A stretch of DNA of 64,000 nucleotides, taken from contig DATKVJ010000070.1 in NCBI GenBank assembly GCA_035530135.1, positions 11,945 through 75,944 of the forward strand, in the 5' to 3' direction. The DNA comes from CAIYYX01 sp035530135. Lineage in GTDB: Bacteria > Pseudomonadota > Gammaproteobacteria > Burkholderiales > Rhodocyclaceae. Under the pieces are notes generated by a model. It saw only the letters and a list, made by a program, of their open reading frames with translations, had not been told where the DNA came from and ran no database searches. Below, one piece after another: positions 1-8,212 of this stretch; the first letter of the stretch is position 1, and each line of letters opens with the position of its first letter. The position numbers and the translations under genes are program-made.

Positions 1-1696
1 CCTCGGTCTGCGCCCAGGAAAAGCGCAGCTCGGCGGCACTGCGCATCAGGCGGCGATGCACGGCGCGGGCGAACTCGCCCTGCACCTCGGCCGAGGCGTT
101 GGGCGCGCGCGCGTCGCGCTGCAGCCGGGCGGGCAGGAGCGGATTGGGCCGGGCCGGCGGCGGCCAGAGATGATCGTTCATACCCATCACCCAGAGCCCG
201 TCGAGCGGCACGCCCACCGCCTCGAGCAGGCCCATCACCTCGAGCTGCGGTTCGTTCTCGGTCTCGGGCTGGAAGATGCGCTCGCGGGCCAGCTGGGTGA
301 GCAGCCGCTTGGCCTCGGCCATGCCCACCCGGCCCTGCACCGCGTCCAACTCGGCGAGGTCCGCCAGAGCCTCGTGAAAGGCGCGCTGCGCCTGGTATTC
401 GTGGCTGGAGAGCGGACGCTCGCCGGGCCAGGCGGCGGCTTCGAGCAGATGCGCGAAGGCCGCCGCCCAGGCGGACGGCACCTGGCGCGCAGGCTGCGCC
501 CCGAGCGCGGCCTGGAACGCGGCGAGGTCGCCGACGAGGCGCGAGACCGAACCGTCCTCGTTCCGCTGCGCGAAGCGCAGCAGGCGCTCCAGCGAGACGG
601 TGGGCGGCAGCCGCTCGCGCATCCGCGCATCCAGCCGCGCGCGGCCGTCGGCCTCGCTGATGGCCGCCGACCAGTGAGGCTGGTTGAGCAGCGCGCCGAG
701 AGCCTGCAGCTCGATGCGCCGCGGCTGGGCGGCGATGCCGACGAGGGCGAGCGCCGCGGCGACGATGGGCTGGCCGGACAGCGGCAGGCCGAGCGAGAAG
801 TTGTAGCGGCGCGGCCGCTCGGCCTGCCCCGGGCTCGCGGCCTCGGGGTCGAGCGCGTCGTCGAGGATCGCGGCCAGGCGCTGGCGCAGGGCCGAGAGCT
901 CGGGCACGACGATGCCCAGCCGCGCTCCCGGGTTTTCCGTCAAGCGCTGGCGCGCCCAGCCCGCGGCGGCGCGGCACTCCGCCTCGCGGTCGGGCAGCGC
1001 GTGGATGAACGCTGCCGCGGGCTCGCCGGTTCGGCCCAGTTCCAGTTCGGCGACCTGCACGCCGCGCGCTTGTAACACCCCGATCAGCAGGAGTTCCTGC
1101 GGGTTGTACCGGTCGAAGCCGGCGAACACCAGTTCGCGCGGCAGGCGGCCGGCGCCGGCGGCGATGCGCTCGATCTGCCAGTCGAGATGGCGGGCGGGCT
1201 CGAACCAGCCGGCGTCGTTGCACACCCGCCGGAACTCCTCGCGCCAGGAGAGGAAGGCCCGGCCCTCCTCGGTCTGTCCGGCGCCGGCCACGCGGATCCG
1301 CCAGGTCTCGCACAGCGCGTTGGCTTGCGCCGCCGCCTCGGCCAGGCCCTCGGTGTCGAACAAGGGATCCGTCAGCGGGTCGTCGGCGCCGCCGGCCGTG
1401 ATCGCGCGCTCCCAGAGGATGCGCTCCTGCAGCGCCGAGAGCGGCCGGCGCTGCGCGGCGGCGGCCGGGATCCCGCCCGCGAGCAGCGCCTCGTCGATCA
1501 GGCCGTCCAGCCACTGCGCCAGCGTCTGCGCCGGCAGCGGCTGCCAGCGCGCCAGGCCGCGCGCCATCCGGGCGCGGTCGTGGGCCAGGCGCAGGCTGCG
1601 CGCCAGGCGATGGGTGGAACACAGCACCGGCGCATCGGCGGGGAGTTCTGCCAGGGTCGGGCGCGCGGCGAAAGCGGGGGAAGCCATCGCCGCCAT
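1..1696 (-). CDS. Probable DNA repair/exonuclease protein (betaproteobacterial PD-(D/E)XK-associated family), 3' end outside window
   Basis: The minus frame is open from an ATG at 1696 to the left edge, about 565 codons. It contains short Arg/Leu-rich helicase-like stretches and the segment WVMGMNDHLWPPPARPNPLL near residue 510. I recognise this as typical of the inactivated-helicase/nuclease proteins annotated 'probable DNA repair protein' in betaproteobacteria, in which a PD-(D/E)XK nuclease domain follows. That nuclease domain would lie beyond the edge, so catalysis cannot be checked. The start is 1 nt after the stop of the small upstream ORF, which suggests translational coupling; an in-frame ATG three codons downstream is possible. 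Family assignment is from memory of the motif, with good but not full certainty. Confidence 0.75.
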   Translation of the reverse strand, partial: MAAMASPAFAARPTLAELPADAPVLCSTHRLARSLRLAHDRARMARGLARWQPLPAQTLAQWLDGLIDEALLAGGIPAAAAQRRPLSALQERILWERAITAGGADDPLTDPLFDTEGLAEAAAQANALCETWRIRVAGAGQTEEGRAFLSWREEFRRVCNDAGWFEPARHLDWQIERIAAGAGRLPRELVFAGFDRYNPQELLLIGVLQARGVQVAELELGRTGEPAAAFIHALPDREAECRAAAGWARQRLTENPGARLGIVVPELSALRQRLAAILDDALDPEAASPGQAERPRRYNFSLGLPLSGQPIVAAALALVGIAAQPRRIELQALGALLNQPHWSAAISEADGRARLDARMRERLPPTVSLERLLRFAQRNEDGSVSRLVGDLAAFQAALGAQPARQVPSAWAAAFAHLLEAAAWPGERPLSSHEYQAQRAFHEALADLAELDAVQGRVGMAEAKRLLTQLARERIFQPETENEPQLEVMGLLEAVGVPLDGLWVMGMNDHLWPPPARPNPLLPARLQRDARAPNASAEVQGEFARAVHRRLMRSAAELRFSWAQTE

Positions 1697-1697
1697 G

Positions 1698-1829
1698 TTA
1701 CAGGGGGGACCCGGCTCCCGGCACGAACAGCGTGAACGACAGGTAGAGGATGACGATCAGCCAGAAGATCAGCGGGTCGGGGTCGCGGCTGAAATCACGG
1801 CACTGCTGGGCGAGGAAATCTTGAGACAC
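1698..1829 (-). CDS. Small single-pass membrane protein, 43 aa
   Basis: This short frame starts at a GTG (1829) preceded by a strong Shine-Dalgarno GGGAGG (1838-1843) at 8-nt spacing. I therefore prefer it to the upstream ATGs at 1862 and 1883. The product has a charged, Asp/Arg-rich N-terminus and one hydrophobic helix (roughly residues 18-35, LIFWLIVILYLSFTLFV), then a short Gly/Pro tail. Its stop (TAA, 1698-1700) is separated by 1 nt from the ATG of the repair protein. It may be a real small membrane protein or a leader ORF that feeds ribosomes to the downstream gene. I do not recognise a family. Confidence 0.5.
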   Translation of the reverse strand: MSQDFLAQQCRDFSRDPDPLIFWLIVILYLSFTLFVPGAGSPL

Positions 1830-1909
1830 GGCTTGGTCCTCCCGTTGAATGATGGAGGACATTGTCCGCGGCGCGAGGCTCATGGCGTGAGCCTGGCGCA
1901 GGATGCTTC

Positions 1910-2971
1910 TCAGCTCTGGATCTTCCTGATCAGATGCTTCTCCACCCAGCCCTCGAAACCGTCGCCGCGGATGAAGATGAAGCCGTCCTTCTCCTTGCCC
2001 TCGACCACGGCCTCGCCGCCCCGCTGGAAGAATTGGGCTGCGGGCTTCGCGCTGGCGGTCGGCGAGGTGTAGACGCGGATCCTGGCGATCTTCGGCTGCA
2101 CCACGTCGCCCTCCTCGAAGCTGGCGCCGGCGCGGGTCACGGTCCCGGCTTCCTGCTTCAGCGACGTCGTGTCCCGGTTCAACTCGGGCGAGCCGCGGGT
2201 GGCGGCGACGACGTTGTTGTAGGCATTGAGGAAGGCGGAGGCGACCACCTTGCCCTCGGCGGTGCTCTCGTAGGCGCCCAGGCCGATCGCGCCGCCGGCG
2301 CCGCCCAGGATGCCGCCCAGCGCCCAGTCGGTCTTCTCCGAACTGCCCTGGGCAGCGGCGACCTGGACGCCGCTGCGGGTGTCGGCCAGGATCAGCGTGG
2401 TCTGCGCCTGCTTGAACCTGACGCCGCCGGCGATCGCGCCCGCCACCCGGCCGAGCGGGCCGAACAGCCCGCCGATGGCGCTCGTGACGCCGCCGCCGAC
2501 GCCGCCGGCATTGTTGTCCGAGAACACCACCTCGGGCGTCAACACGAAATCGGCGCTGGCCATCTGGCCGCCGCCCATGTTGCTGCCGGCGCGCGCCAGT
2601 CCGCCTTCCGCGAGATGGCGTTCCTGCATGATGTTCTTCATCGCGACGCCGCGCTCGACCACGACGAAGCAGTTCGACTGCTGGATCATCAGGCGCAGCA
2701 GGCCGGTGGGCGAAGGCAGGCGGTAGGACATCAGCGCCCGCTGGATCGCGTCCTGAGGTTCATAGACGGCGATCTTGCCGAAGGGCCGGTCGCAGTGCTC
2801 CAGCGTCGGTGCGGCGTTCTGGCCGCCGTTCACGCCGGCGGCGCCGGTCACCTGGCCCGAAGCGTCCGCGCTGCCCTGCTGGTAGCCGGTATCGAATGCC
2901 AGGGCGCCGCTTGAAATTGCGAGCGACGAAGCCGCGACGAGCGCGGCGATGGATTTCCGGAAGACGTTCAT
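1910..2971 (-). CDS. CsgG/HfaB-family secreted protein with C-terminal SH3-like segment
   Basis: 353 aa with a Sec signal peptide (about residues 1-25, cleavage after ALA). The body resembles the CsgG family, whose members form outer-membrane export channels such as the curli pore. It has the motif IQQSNCFVVVERG near residue 100 and a long Gly-rich stretch around residues 155-185 where CsgG proteins place membrane-spanning strands. The last 80 residues look like a bacterial SH3-type domain ending in GWVEKHLIRKIQS. Unlike E. coli CsgG there is no lipobox cysteine, so it is probably periplasmic or non-lipidated. No curli genes are nearby, so the substrate is unknown. Confidence 0.75.
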   Translation of the reverse strand: MNVFRKSIAALVAASSLAISSGALAFDTGYQQGSADASGQVTGAAGVNGGQNAAPTLEHCDRPFGKIAVYEPQDAIQRALMSYRLPSPTGLLRLMIQQSNCFVVVERGVAMKNIMQERHLAEGGLARAGSNMGGGQMASADFVLTPEVVFSDNNAGGVGGGVTSAIGGLFGPLGRVAGAIAGGVRFKQAQTTLILADTRSGVQVAAAQGSSEKTDWALGGILGGAGGAIGLGAYESTAEGKVVASAFLNAYNNVVAATRGSPELNRDTTSLKQEAGTVTRAGASFEEGDVVQPKIARIRVYTSPTASAKPAAQFFQRGGEAVVEGKEKDGFIFIRGDGFEGWVEKHLIRKIQS

Positions 2972-3081
2972 GATGAACCTCGCGCATGATGGTGGGATGA
3001 TCGACGCTGCCGCAGCTTCGGAGCGGCTGCGTGCCGGGATTATGCCATCATCATTTTCCGCCGTACAGGCGGCGGGCTCTG

Positions 3082-4503
3082 CTATTCGCGCGGCAGGGTC
3101 TGCATTTCCGGCGCCTGGACGCTGCGCGGGATGGCCTCCACCGGGGAGAGATCCCGGATCTCCTTGTCCCCGGAAGCGGCCTTCAAGTCGCGGAACTTGC
3201 GCGCCGAGACCAGCACCCGGGATTCGAGCGTCGCCACCGACTTGTTGTAGGCGCCGACGGCGTTGCCGATGTGTTTGCCGACGTCGCCCCAGTGGTCGGC
3301 CAGCACCGCCAGGCGCTCGTAAAGTTCACGCCCGAGCGCGCTGATCTCCTGCGCGTTGGCCGCCAGCGCCTCCTGCTGCCAGCCGAAGGCGACGGCGCGG
3401 AGCAGCGCGATCAGCGTGGTCGGCGTGGCCAGGATCACCTTCTGCTCGACGCCGTACTCGATCAGGCTGGGGTCGGCTTCGAGCGCAGCGGAATAGAAGG
3501 TCTCGCCCGGCAGGAAGAGCACGACGAAGTCGGGAGAGGGCTGGAACTGCTCCTGGTAGGACTTGCGCCCGAGCTTGACCAGGTGGTCCTTGACCTGGCG
3601 GGCGTGATCCTGGAGCTTTCTCTTCCTCGCGCCCTCGTCCTCGGTCTCCAGCGCGTCGAGATAGGCGGCGAGCGGCGCCTTGGCGTCGACCACGATGTTC
3701 TTGCCGCCGGGCAGCTTGATGATCATGTCCGGACGCAGCCGGCCTTCCTCGGTGTCGGTGCTCTCCTGCTCGAAGAAGTCGCAGTGCTCCAACATGCCCG
3801 CCATCTCGACCACGCGCTTCAACTGCAGCTCGCCCCAGCGCCCGCGCGTCTGCGGCGCGCGCAGCGCCTTGACCAGGTTCGCGGTCTCCTGCTTCAATTG
3901 CCCCTGCGACTCGGCCAGCGCCTTGACCTGCTCGGTCAGGGTGGCGTAGGCGTTCTCGCGCGTCTGCTCGACCTGACGGATCTGCTGCTCGAACTTCTCC
4001 AGCGTGGTCTTCACCGGCGCCACCAGCTCGCCGATCGCCTGCTGGCGCTTCTCCAGCTCGCCTGCGGCCGTCACCTGGTACTTCTCCAGCGTGGCGCGGG
4101 CGAGCTCCAGGAAGGACTGGTTGTTCACCTGCAAGGCCTCGGCCGAGAGCGCCTTGAAGGCGTCGGCGAAGGAAGTCCTGGCCTCCTCCAGCGCCGCCAG
4201 CTTCTCGCCGGCGACGGCGCGCTGCTGTTCCAGCGTGGTGAGCAATTCGACCTCGTGCGCGCGCAGGTCGGCGACGTTGTGGCGCAGCACCTCGGCGGCG
4301 CCGTGGGCCTCGGCCAGATCGACGCGCAGGCGCAGCAGCTCCTCCTCGCGCGCCCTCACCCGCTCGGTCAGCGTCGCCAGTTGCGCGTCCTGCTCGGCCC
4401 GGCCCTGGGCGCGGGCCTCGCGCAAGCGGGTCGAGAACAGCCAGCCGGCGAGCACGGCGGCCAGGGCGGCGCCGGCCGCGAGTGCCAGTACGATGGTTTC
4501 CAT
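3082..4503 (-). CDS. rmuC: DNA recombination protein RmuC
   Basis: 473 aa. An N-terminal membrane anchor (about residues 4-22) is followed by a long Glu/Gln/Arg-rich coiled coil (about 25-230) and then the conserved RmuC domain (about 190-450). That domain shows RGRWGELQLKRVVEMAGM, VVDAKAPLAAYLDALE and FLPGETFYSAALE, which are diagnostic for the family. RmuC proteins are predicted restriction-endonuclease-fold nucleases that limit DNA inversions at repeats; the biochemical activity is not firmly established. The gene ends just after the CsgG-like gene begins upstream and is separated by 10 bp from the sensor kinase gene, so it may be cotranscribed with the two-component pair. Confidence 0.95.
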   Translation of the reverse strand: METIVLALAAGAALAAVLAGWLFSTRLREARAQGRAEQDAQLATLTERVRAREEELLRLRVDLAEAHGAAEVLRHNVADLRAHEVELLTTLEQQRAVAGEKLAALEEARTSFADAFKALSAEALQVNNQSFLELARATLEKYQVTAAGELEKRQQAIGELVAPVKTTLEKFEQQIRQVEQTRENAYATLTEQVKALAESQGQLKQETANLVKALRAPQTRGRWGELQLKRVVEMAGMLEHCDFFEQESTDTEEGRLRPDMIIKLPGGKNIVVDAKAPLAAYLDALETEDEGARKRKLQDHARQVKDHLVKLGRKSYQEQFQPSPDFVVLFLPGETFYSAALEADPSLIEYGVEQKVILATPTTLIALLRAVAFGWQQEALAANAQEISALGRELYERLAVLADHWGDVGKHIGNAVGAYNKSVATLESRVLVSARKFRDLKAASGDKEIRDLSPVEAIPRSVQAPEMQTLPRE

Positions 4504-4513
4504 GGCCGCGATT

Positions 4514-5929
4514 CTACTTGATGCCGGCGAGGCTCTCCGTCGCCCCCCGGCGCGGCAGGCTCAGGATGGCTTCCAGTCCGCCCTGTGGACGGTTCGCGAG
4601 ATGCAGGTCGCCGCCCAGGGTTTGGGCGATGTTGCGGGCGATGGCCAGGCCCAGGCCGGTGCCGCCGGTCTCCCGGCTGCGCGAACCTTCGACGCGGAAG
4701 AAGGGCTCGAAGACCTTCTCCAATTCGGTTTCTTGAAGCCCCGGGCCCTCGTCTCTGATCCTGATCACCAGTTCGGCCGCGCCCTCCTCGACGACTATCC
4801 CGGCGCGCTTGCCGTAGGCGACGGCGTTGTCGAGCAGATTGGCGATGCAGCGCTTGAGCAGCTGGGGCACGCCCAGGCAGGGCAGCTTCGCTTCGCCCTC
4901 GATGCTGACCTCGCGGCCCATCTCCTCGTAGTCGGACTGCAGGCTCTCCAGCAGCGCCATGACGTCGATCGGCTGGAGCGCCTGGTGTTTATCCAGGCCC
5001 TTCATGAAATCGAGGGTCTGGGCGACCATCGCTTCCATTTCGATCAGGTCCTTCTCGAAGCGGTCGCGCTGCTCCTCGTCCTCGAGCAGTTCGGCGCGCA
5101 GGCGCATCCGGGTGATCGGGGTCTTCAGGTCGTGGGACATCGCCGCGAGCATCCGGGTGCGGTCCTCGATGAAGCGCGCGAGCCGCCCCTGCATCTTGTT
5201 GAAGGCCTGGGCGGCCTGCTTCACCTCCAGCGGACCCTCCTCGGGCAAGGGCGGCCGGTTGATGTCGCGTCCCAGTTCGTCTGCCGCCGCGGCCAGCACG
5301 TGCAGGGGCCGGGTGAGCCAGCGCACGGCGACGAAGGACAAGAGCAGCACCGTGAACAGGAGCACCAAGAGGGTCAGAAACAGCCGCAGCGGCAGGCTCG
5401 CGGACTCCTTCGGCACCCGGGTGTCGAAGGTGACCCAGCTGCCGTCCCGGAGCCGGACCTGGGTCATGAAGAACATCCGGCCAGGCGAATCCGGACGCCC
5501 ACCGAGCATCTGCGCCATCATCCGCTCGTGGCGGTCGCGGCGGAAATCCGGCGGCAATTGGGGCTGCACCTGGGACAGGGCGACGCGGATTTGCCGGTCG
5601 TCGGCCAGCGCCGCGTGCAACATCGCCGAGAACATCGCCACCAGTGGCCCCGCCGCGTCTTCCTCGGCGATCGGCGCGCGGTCGAGCGTGACCAGCAGCG
5701 CCGGCGTGTTGAGGATGCCGACGATGCGGCGCCGCTCTTCGAGGTTCAGCGAGTCGAGCAGCCGGACGATGTCGGCGATGCGCTGCGCCGGCTGCATGCC
5801 GCTGACGCGCAACAGCAGGCGGTCGCGCTCGGCCAGGTTGATGGCGGCGGAGAGCAGCTGGGCGACGATCAGGCCGGCGGAGAGCACCAGCGTCAGGCGC
5901 CAGAACAAGGAGCGCGGCAGAAGACGCAT
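4514..5929 (-). CDS. EnvZ-type sensor histidine kinase
   Basis: 471 aa inner-membrane kinase. TM1 is about residues 8-30, followed by a periplasmic sensor region (31-182), TM2 (183-201), a HAMP linker, an H-box with phospho-acceptor His266 in MSHDLKTPITRMR, an N-box NLLDNA (364-369), a G1 box DEGPG (393-397) and a G2 box GTGLGLAI (423-430). All catalytic boxes are intact. I chose the start at 5929 because it overlaps the regulator stop as TGATG. A longer open frame continues upstream but runs antisense-like through the regulator gene and has no kinase homology. It is EnvZ/OmpR-like in architecture; the stimulus is unknown. Confidence 0.93.
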   Translation of the reverse strand: MRLLPRSLFWRLTLVLSAGLIVAQLLSAAINLAERDRLLLRVSGMQPAQRIADIVRLLDSLNLEERRRIVGILNTPALLVTLDRAPIAEEDAAGPLVAMFSAMLHAALADDRQIRVALSQVQPQLPPDFRRDRHERMMAQMLGGRPDSPGRMFFMTQVRLRDGSWVTFDTRVPKESASLPLRLFLTLLVLLFTVLLLSFVAVRWLTRPLHVLAAAADELGRDINRPPLPEEGPLEVKQAAQAFNKMQGRLARFIEDRTRMLAAMSHDLKTPITRMRLRAELLEDEEQRDRFEKDLIEMEAMVAQTLDFMKGLDKHQALQPIDVMALLESLQSDYEEMGREVSIEGEAKLPCLGVPQLLKRCIANLLDNAVAYGKRAGIVVEEGAAELVIRIRDEGPGLQETELEKVFEPFFRVEGSRSRETGGTGLGLAIARNIAQTLGGDLHLANRPQGGLEAILSLPRRGATESLAGIK

Positions 5930-6651
5930 CAGCCCTCCCCGGCCACCGGCACCGAGAGCACGTAGCCCTCGCCGCGCACCGTCTTGATCAGGCGCGGGTC
6001 GCGCGGATCGTCGCCGAGCCGATGGCGCAGCCGGCTGACCTGGACGTCGATGCTGCGATCGAGCGGATCGGCCTCCCGGCCCTGGGTGAGATCGACCAGC
6101 TGGTCGCGATTGAGCACGCGGTTCGGATGGCCGAGGAAAATGCGCAGCAAGCGGTATTCCGAACCGGACAGCGGCGTCACCACGCCGGCGGCGGAGACCA
6201 GATGGCGGTGGGCGGTGTCGAGCAGCCAGTCGGCGAAGCGCAACTGCCGCGCGTTCTCGGGACGGAGGTTGTCCGGCAGGCTGCGCGAGCGCCGCAATAT
6301 CACCTTGATCCGCGCCAGCAGCTCGCGCGGGCTGAAGGGCTTGGGCAGATAGTCGTCGGCGCCCATCTCCAGGCCGACGATGCGGTCGGTCTCCTCGCCC
6401 CTCGCGGTCAGCATGATCACCGGGATTTCCGACTTGGCGCGCAGATTGCGGCACAGCGTCAGACCATCGTCGCCGGGCAGCATCAGGTCGAGCACGATCA
6501 GGTCCACCCGCCCGGCCTCCAGCGCCTGCCACATGGCGCGACCGTCGGCCACCGCGCTGGTCTTCATGCCGTTCTTCTGCAGATAGTCGCCGAGCAGCTT
6601 GCGGATCTCGGCATCGTCATCGACGATCAGGATGTGATCGGGCGTTTCCAT
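5929..6651 (-). CDS. OmpR-family response regulator
   Basis: 240 aa. The receiver domain has the acidic pocket D11/D12, phospho-acceptor Asp55 in VLDLMLPG, Thr82 and Lys104 in LPKPF. A winged-helix DNA-binding domain follows (about 135-235) with SEYRLLRIFLGHPNRVLNRDQL and RSIDVQVSRLRHRLGDDP. The start METPDHILIV is chosen over a GTG/ATG 12 codons upstream because receiver domains begin directly at the ILIVDDD strand. It forms an operon with the downstream kinase (TGATG overlap). The intergenic region upstream carries a long inverted repeat that could be a self-regulatory site and is shared with the divergent Spy-like gene, a plausible envelope-stress target. Confidence 0.93.
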   Translation of the reverse strand: METPDHILIVDDDAEIRKLLGDYLQKNGMKTSAVADGRAMWQALEAGRVDLIVLDLMLPGDDGLTLCRNLRAKSEIPVIMLTARGEETDRIVGLEMGADDYLPKPFSPRELLARIKVILRRSRSLPDNLRPENARQLRFADWLLDTAHRHLVSAAGVVTPLSGSEYRLLRIFLGHPNRVLNRDQLVDLTQGREADPLDRSIDVQVSRLRHRLGDDPRDPRLIKTVRGEGYVLSVPVAGEG

Positions 6652-6693
6652 GACTGACTTATAAGCGTTCCCCGGCGACCTTGGCAAGAATAA

Positions 6694-6738
6694 TGTAACG
6701 CACTATGTCGACCGCCGGCGCCGTCGCAGTGCGCTACA
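6694..6738. repeat. Imperfect inverted repeat between the regulator and the Spy-like gene
   Basis: TGTAACGCACT (6694-6704) and AGTGCGCTACA (6728-6738) are inverted copies matching at 10 of 11 positions, with a 23-bp spacer. They lie in the divergent promoter region, about 45 bp upstream of the regulator start. This could be a protein-binding site or a DNA loop element. OmpR-family proteins usually bind direct repeats, so the cognate factor is uncertain. Confidence 0.4.
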
Positions 6739-6868
6739 AAATTGCCCGCCGATGACATGCCGCGCTTACACGCGCCTGCTCCAATGACTGCCGTGGCGAA
6801 GGATTTCCTTCCCCCGCCCCGACCGGGATCGCGGTCGGCCGATCCAACGATTAGCACAGGAGAACATC

Positions 6869-7399
6869 ATGAAACGCACGCACAAGATCGCCGCAGCCCT
6901 CGTCGTCACGCTGGGCCTGACGGCCGCCGCCTACGCCTTCCCGGGCGGCGGCTTCGGTCCGGGCTTCGGGCCCTGCACCGGCGGCGGCCCGCGGGGACCG
7001 CAAGGCTACGCGGGAAATCCGGCAGACTTCAACCCCACCGCGATGATCGAGGGCCGCCTCGCCTATCAGAAGGCGGAACTGAACATCACCAAGGCCCAGG
7101 AGACCGCCTGGCAGGCATACAGCACCAAGGCCAGGGAGCAGGCCGGAATCATGCTCGCGATGCGCGGCACGATGCTGAACACCGAGGGCTCGGCCCCCGA
7201 TCGCATCGCCCAGCGCACGGCCCTGATGAAGCAGCACCTGGCCCAGGCGGAAGCGATGTCCGCCGCGCTCAAGGAACTCTACGCGGTGCTGACGCCCGAA
7301 CAGCAGGCTATCGCCGACCGGCAGTTCGGCCATATGGGCGGCTACGGGGGCGGCTACGGCATGGGCGGCTACGGCATGATGGGTTACGGCAGGCGCTAG
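6869..7399 (+). CDS. Spy/CpxP-like periplasmic protein (LTXXQ motif family)
   Basis: 176 aa with a clear signal peptide (residues 1-23, ending AYA). The mature part is helical, with pairs such as ITKAQETAWQAY (about 73-84) and LTPEQQAIADRQF (about 142-154), the LTxxQ-type repeats of Spy/CpxP periplasmic chaperones. The N-terminal segment is Gly/Phe/Pro-rich and the C-terminal tail is Gly/Tyr/Met-rich (GGYGMGGYGMMGYG), which might bind a metal. The RBS is AGGAG 7 nt upstream. It is divergent from the OmpR-type regulator, so regulation by that pair is plausible. Family members act in envelope stress or metal tolerance; the exact function here is unknown. Confidence 0.8.
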   Translation: MKRTHKIAAALVVTLGLTAAAYAFPGGGFGPGFGPCTGGGPRGPQGYAGNPADFNPTAMIEGRLAYQKAELNITKAQETAWQAYSTKAREQAGIMLAMRGTMLNTEGSAPDRIAQRTALMKQHLAQAEAMSAALKELYAVLTPEQQAIADRQFGHMGGYGGGYGMGGYGMMGYGRR

Positions 7400-7424
7400 T
7401 CGGGCACCAGGGTCCGGGCGGGGC

Positions 7425-7640
7425 TCAGTCCTCGCCCGCGGCCTCGACCGGAACGCCGCCCGCTTCGGCGAGGCGCTTTTTCAAGCGTCGCTCGTTCTTC
7501 TCGCCGTCCTTGACGCCGCCGTCGAAAAACCGGTAGCGGCCCGCGAGCACGCAGCCCTTCATGCCCGGATCGCAGCGCTGGTTGCGCACCCGGGTGCAGT
7601 GGTCATCGACTTCGTGGGGGCAACTCCATGAACCTGCCAT
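7425..7640 (-). CDS. Conserved small Cys-containing hypothetical protein, 71 aa
   Basis: The start at 7640 (MAGSWSCPHEVDDHC) has the Shine-Dalgarno GAAGGGG close upstream, which favours it over a start 15 codons earlier. Four cysteines (CPHEVDDHC, then RCDPGMKGCVL) in the first half suggest a metal-binding or disulfide knot. The second half is basic and then acidic (KNERRLKKRL). The arrangement resembles small cytosolic conserved proteins found near respiratory genes in betaproteobacteria, but I do not recognise a named family. It lies 55 bp downstream of the NsrR-type gene on the same strand and could be cotranscribed. Confidence 0.7.
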   Translation of the reverse strand: MAGSWSCPHEVDDHCTRVRNQRCDPGMKGCVLAGRYRFFDGGVKDGEKNERRLKKRLAEAGGVPVEAAGED

Positions 7641-7695
7641 TGCAATCCCCTTCGATCTTTTCAATGATCGGATGCCCCTGACCAACCCGACCGGG

Positions 7696-8130
7696 CTAGG
7701 CGCGCTTCAGCGCCTGACTCAATACCCGCCGGTTCTTCACCAGGTCGGCCAGCGTGTATTCGTCCAGCACGTCGTAGAGCGCATCGAAGGCGCGCACCAG
7801 GACGCCGCTCAGCCGGCAGGCGGGCGCGATGCAGCAGGCACTCTCATCCTCGCCCAGGCACTCGACGATCGGCGCCGTGCCTTCGGACATCCTGACCACC
7901 TGTCCCAGACGGATTTCTTCCGGCGGCCGCGCCAGGCGGATGCCGCCGCCCTTGCCGCGCGTCGATTCGAGCACGCCGGCGCGCGCCAGCTGGTGCACCA
8001 CCTTCATCAGATGGTTCTCGGAAATGCCGTAGGCTGCGGCGATGGCGGGTATGGTCGCCAGCTGCTCCGGATCGATGGCGAGGTACATCAGCACCCGCAG
8101 CGTGTAGTCGGAAAATGTGGTCAGGCGCAT
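7696..8130 (-). CDS. nsrR: Rrf2-family nitric-oxide-sensing repressor NsrR
   Basis: 144 aa. An N-terminal winged helix (MRLTTFSDYTLRVLMYLA, then ISENHLMKVVHQLARAGVLES and GKGGGIRLARP) is typical of Rrf2 regulators. The three conserved Fe-S ligands of the NsrR type lie in VECLGEDESACCIAPACRL (about 89-107), with an extra Cys next to the middle ligand. NsrR represses NO-detoxification and denitrification genes until its cluster reacts with NO. The gene is divergent from an NnrS-like membrane protein, with a good NsrR-type operator between them. IscR is excluded by the different Cys spacing and the context. Confidence 0.9.
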   Translation of the reverse strand: MRLTTFSDYTLRVLMYLAIDPEQLATIPAIAAAYGISENHLMKVVHQLARAGVLESTRGKGGGIRLARPPEEIRLGQVVRMSEGTAPIVECLGEDESACCIAPACRLSGVLVRAFDALYDVLDEYTLADLVKNRRVLSQALKRA

Positions 8131-8179
8131 GGTCGCATTAAACCGTAGATTGCTTTCGTTGTTCCGGGGTGATAAGCTG

Positions 8180-8202
8180 AAGCTGTATTGATTATACTTC
8201 TT
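8180..8202 (+). promoter_or_regulatory. Probable NsrR operator overlapping the promoter of the NnrS-like gene
   Basis: Two 11-bp half-sites lie head to head with a 1-bp spacer: AAGCTGTATTG (8180-8190) and TTATACTTCTT (8192-8202). Against the published NsrR half-site AAGATGYATTT they match at 9 and 8 of 11 positions. A -10-like TATACT (8193-8198) lies within the right half-site, so a bound repressor would block RNA polymerase. The site ends 10 bp before the start codon. Confidence 0.65.
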
Positions 8203-8212
8203 TTATGCCGCC

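Noticed and set aside
5930..6532. Upstream extension of the EnvZ-type kinase frame
   Set aside because: It overlaps the regulator in another frame, is Arg/Gly/Asp-rich without homology, and the TGATG junction gives a natural start at 5929.
8180..8202. Reading the dyad before the NnrS-like gene as an FNR box
   Set aside because: TTGAT...ATAC lacks the second ATCAA half; the 11-1-11 NsrR pattern fits both arms and the neighbouring gene is nsrR.
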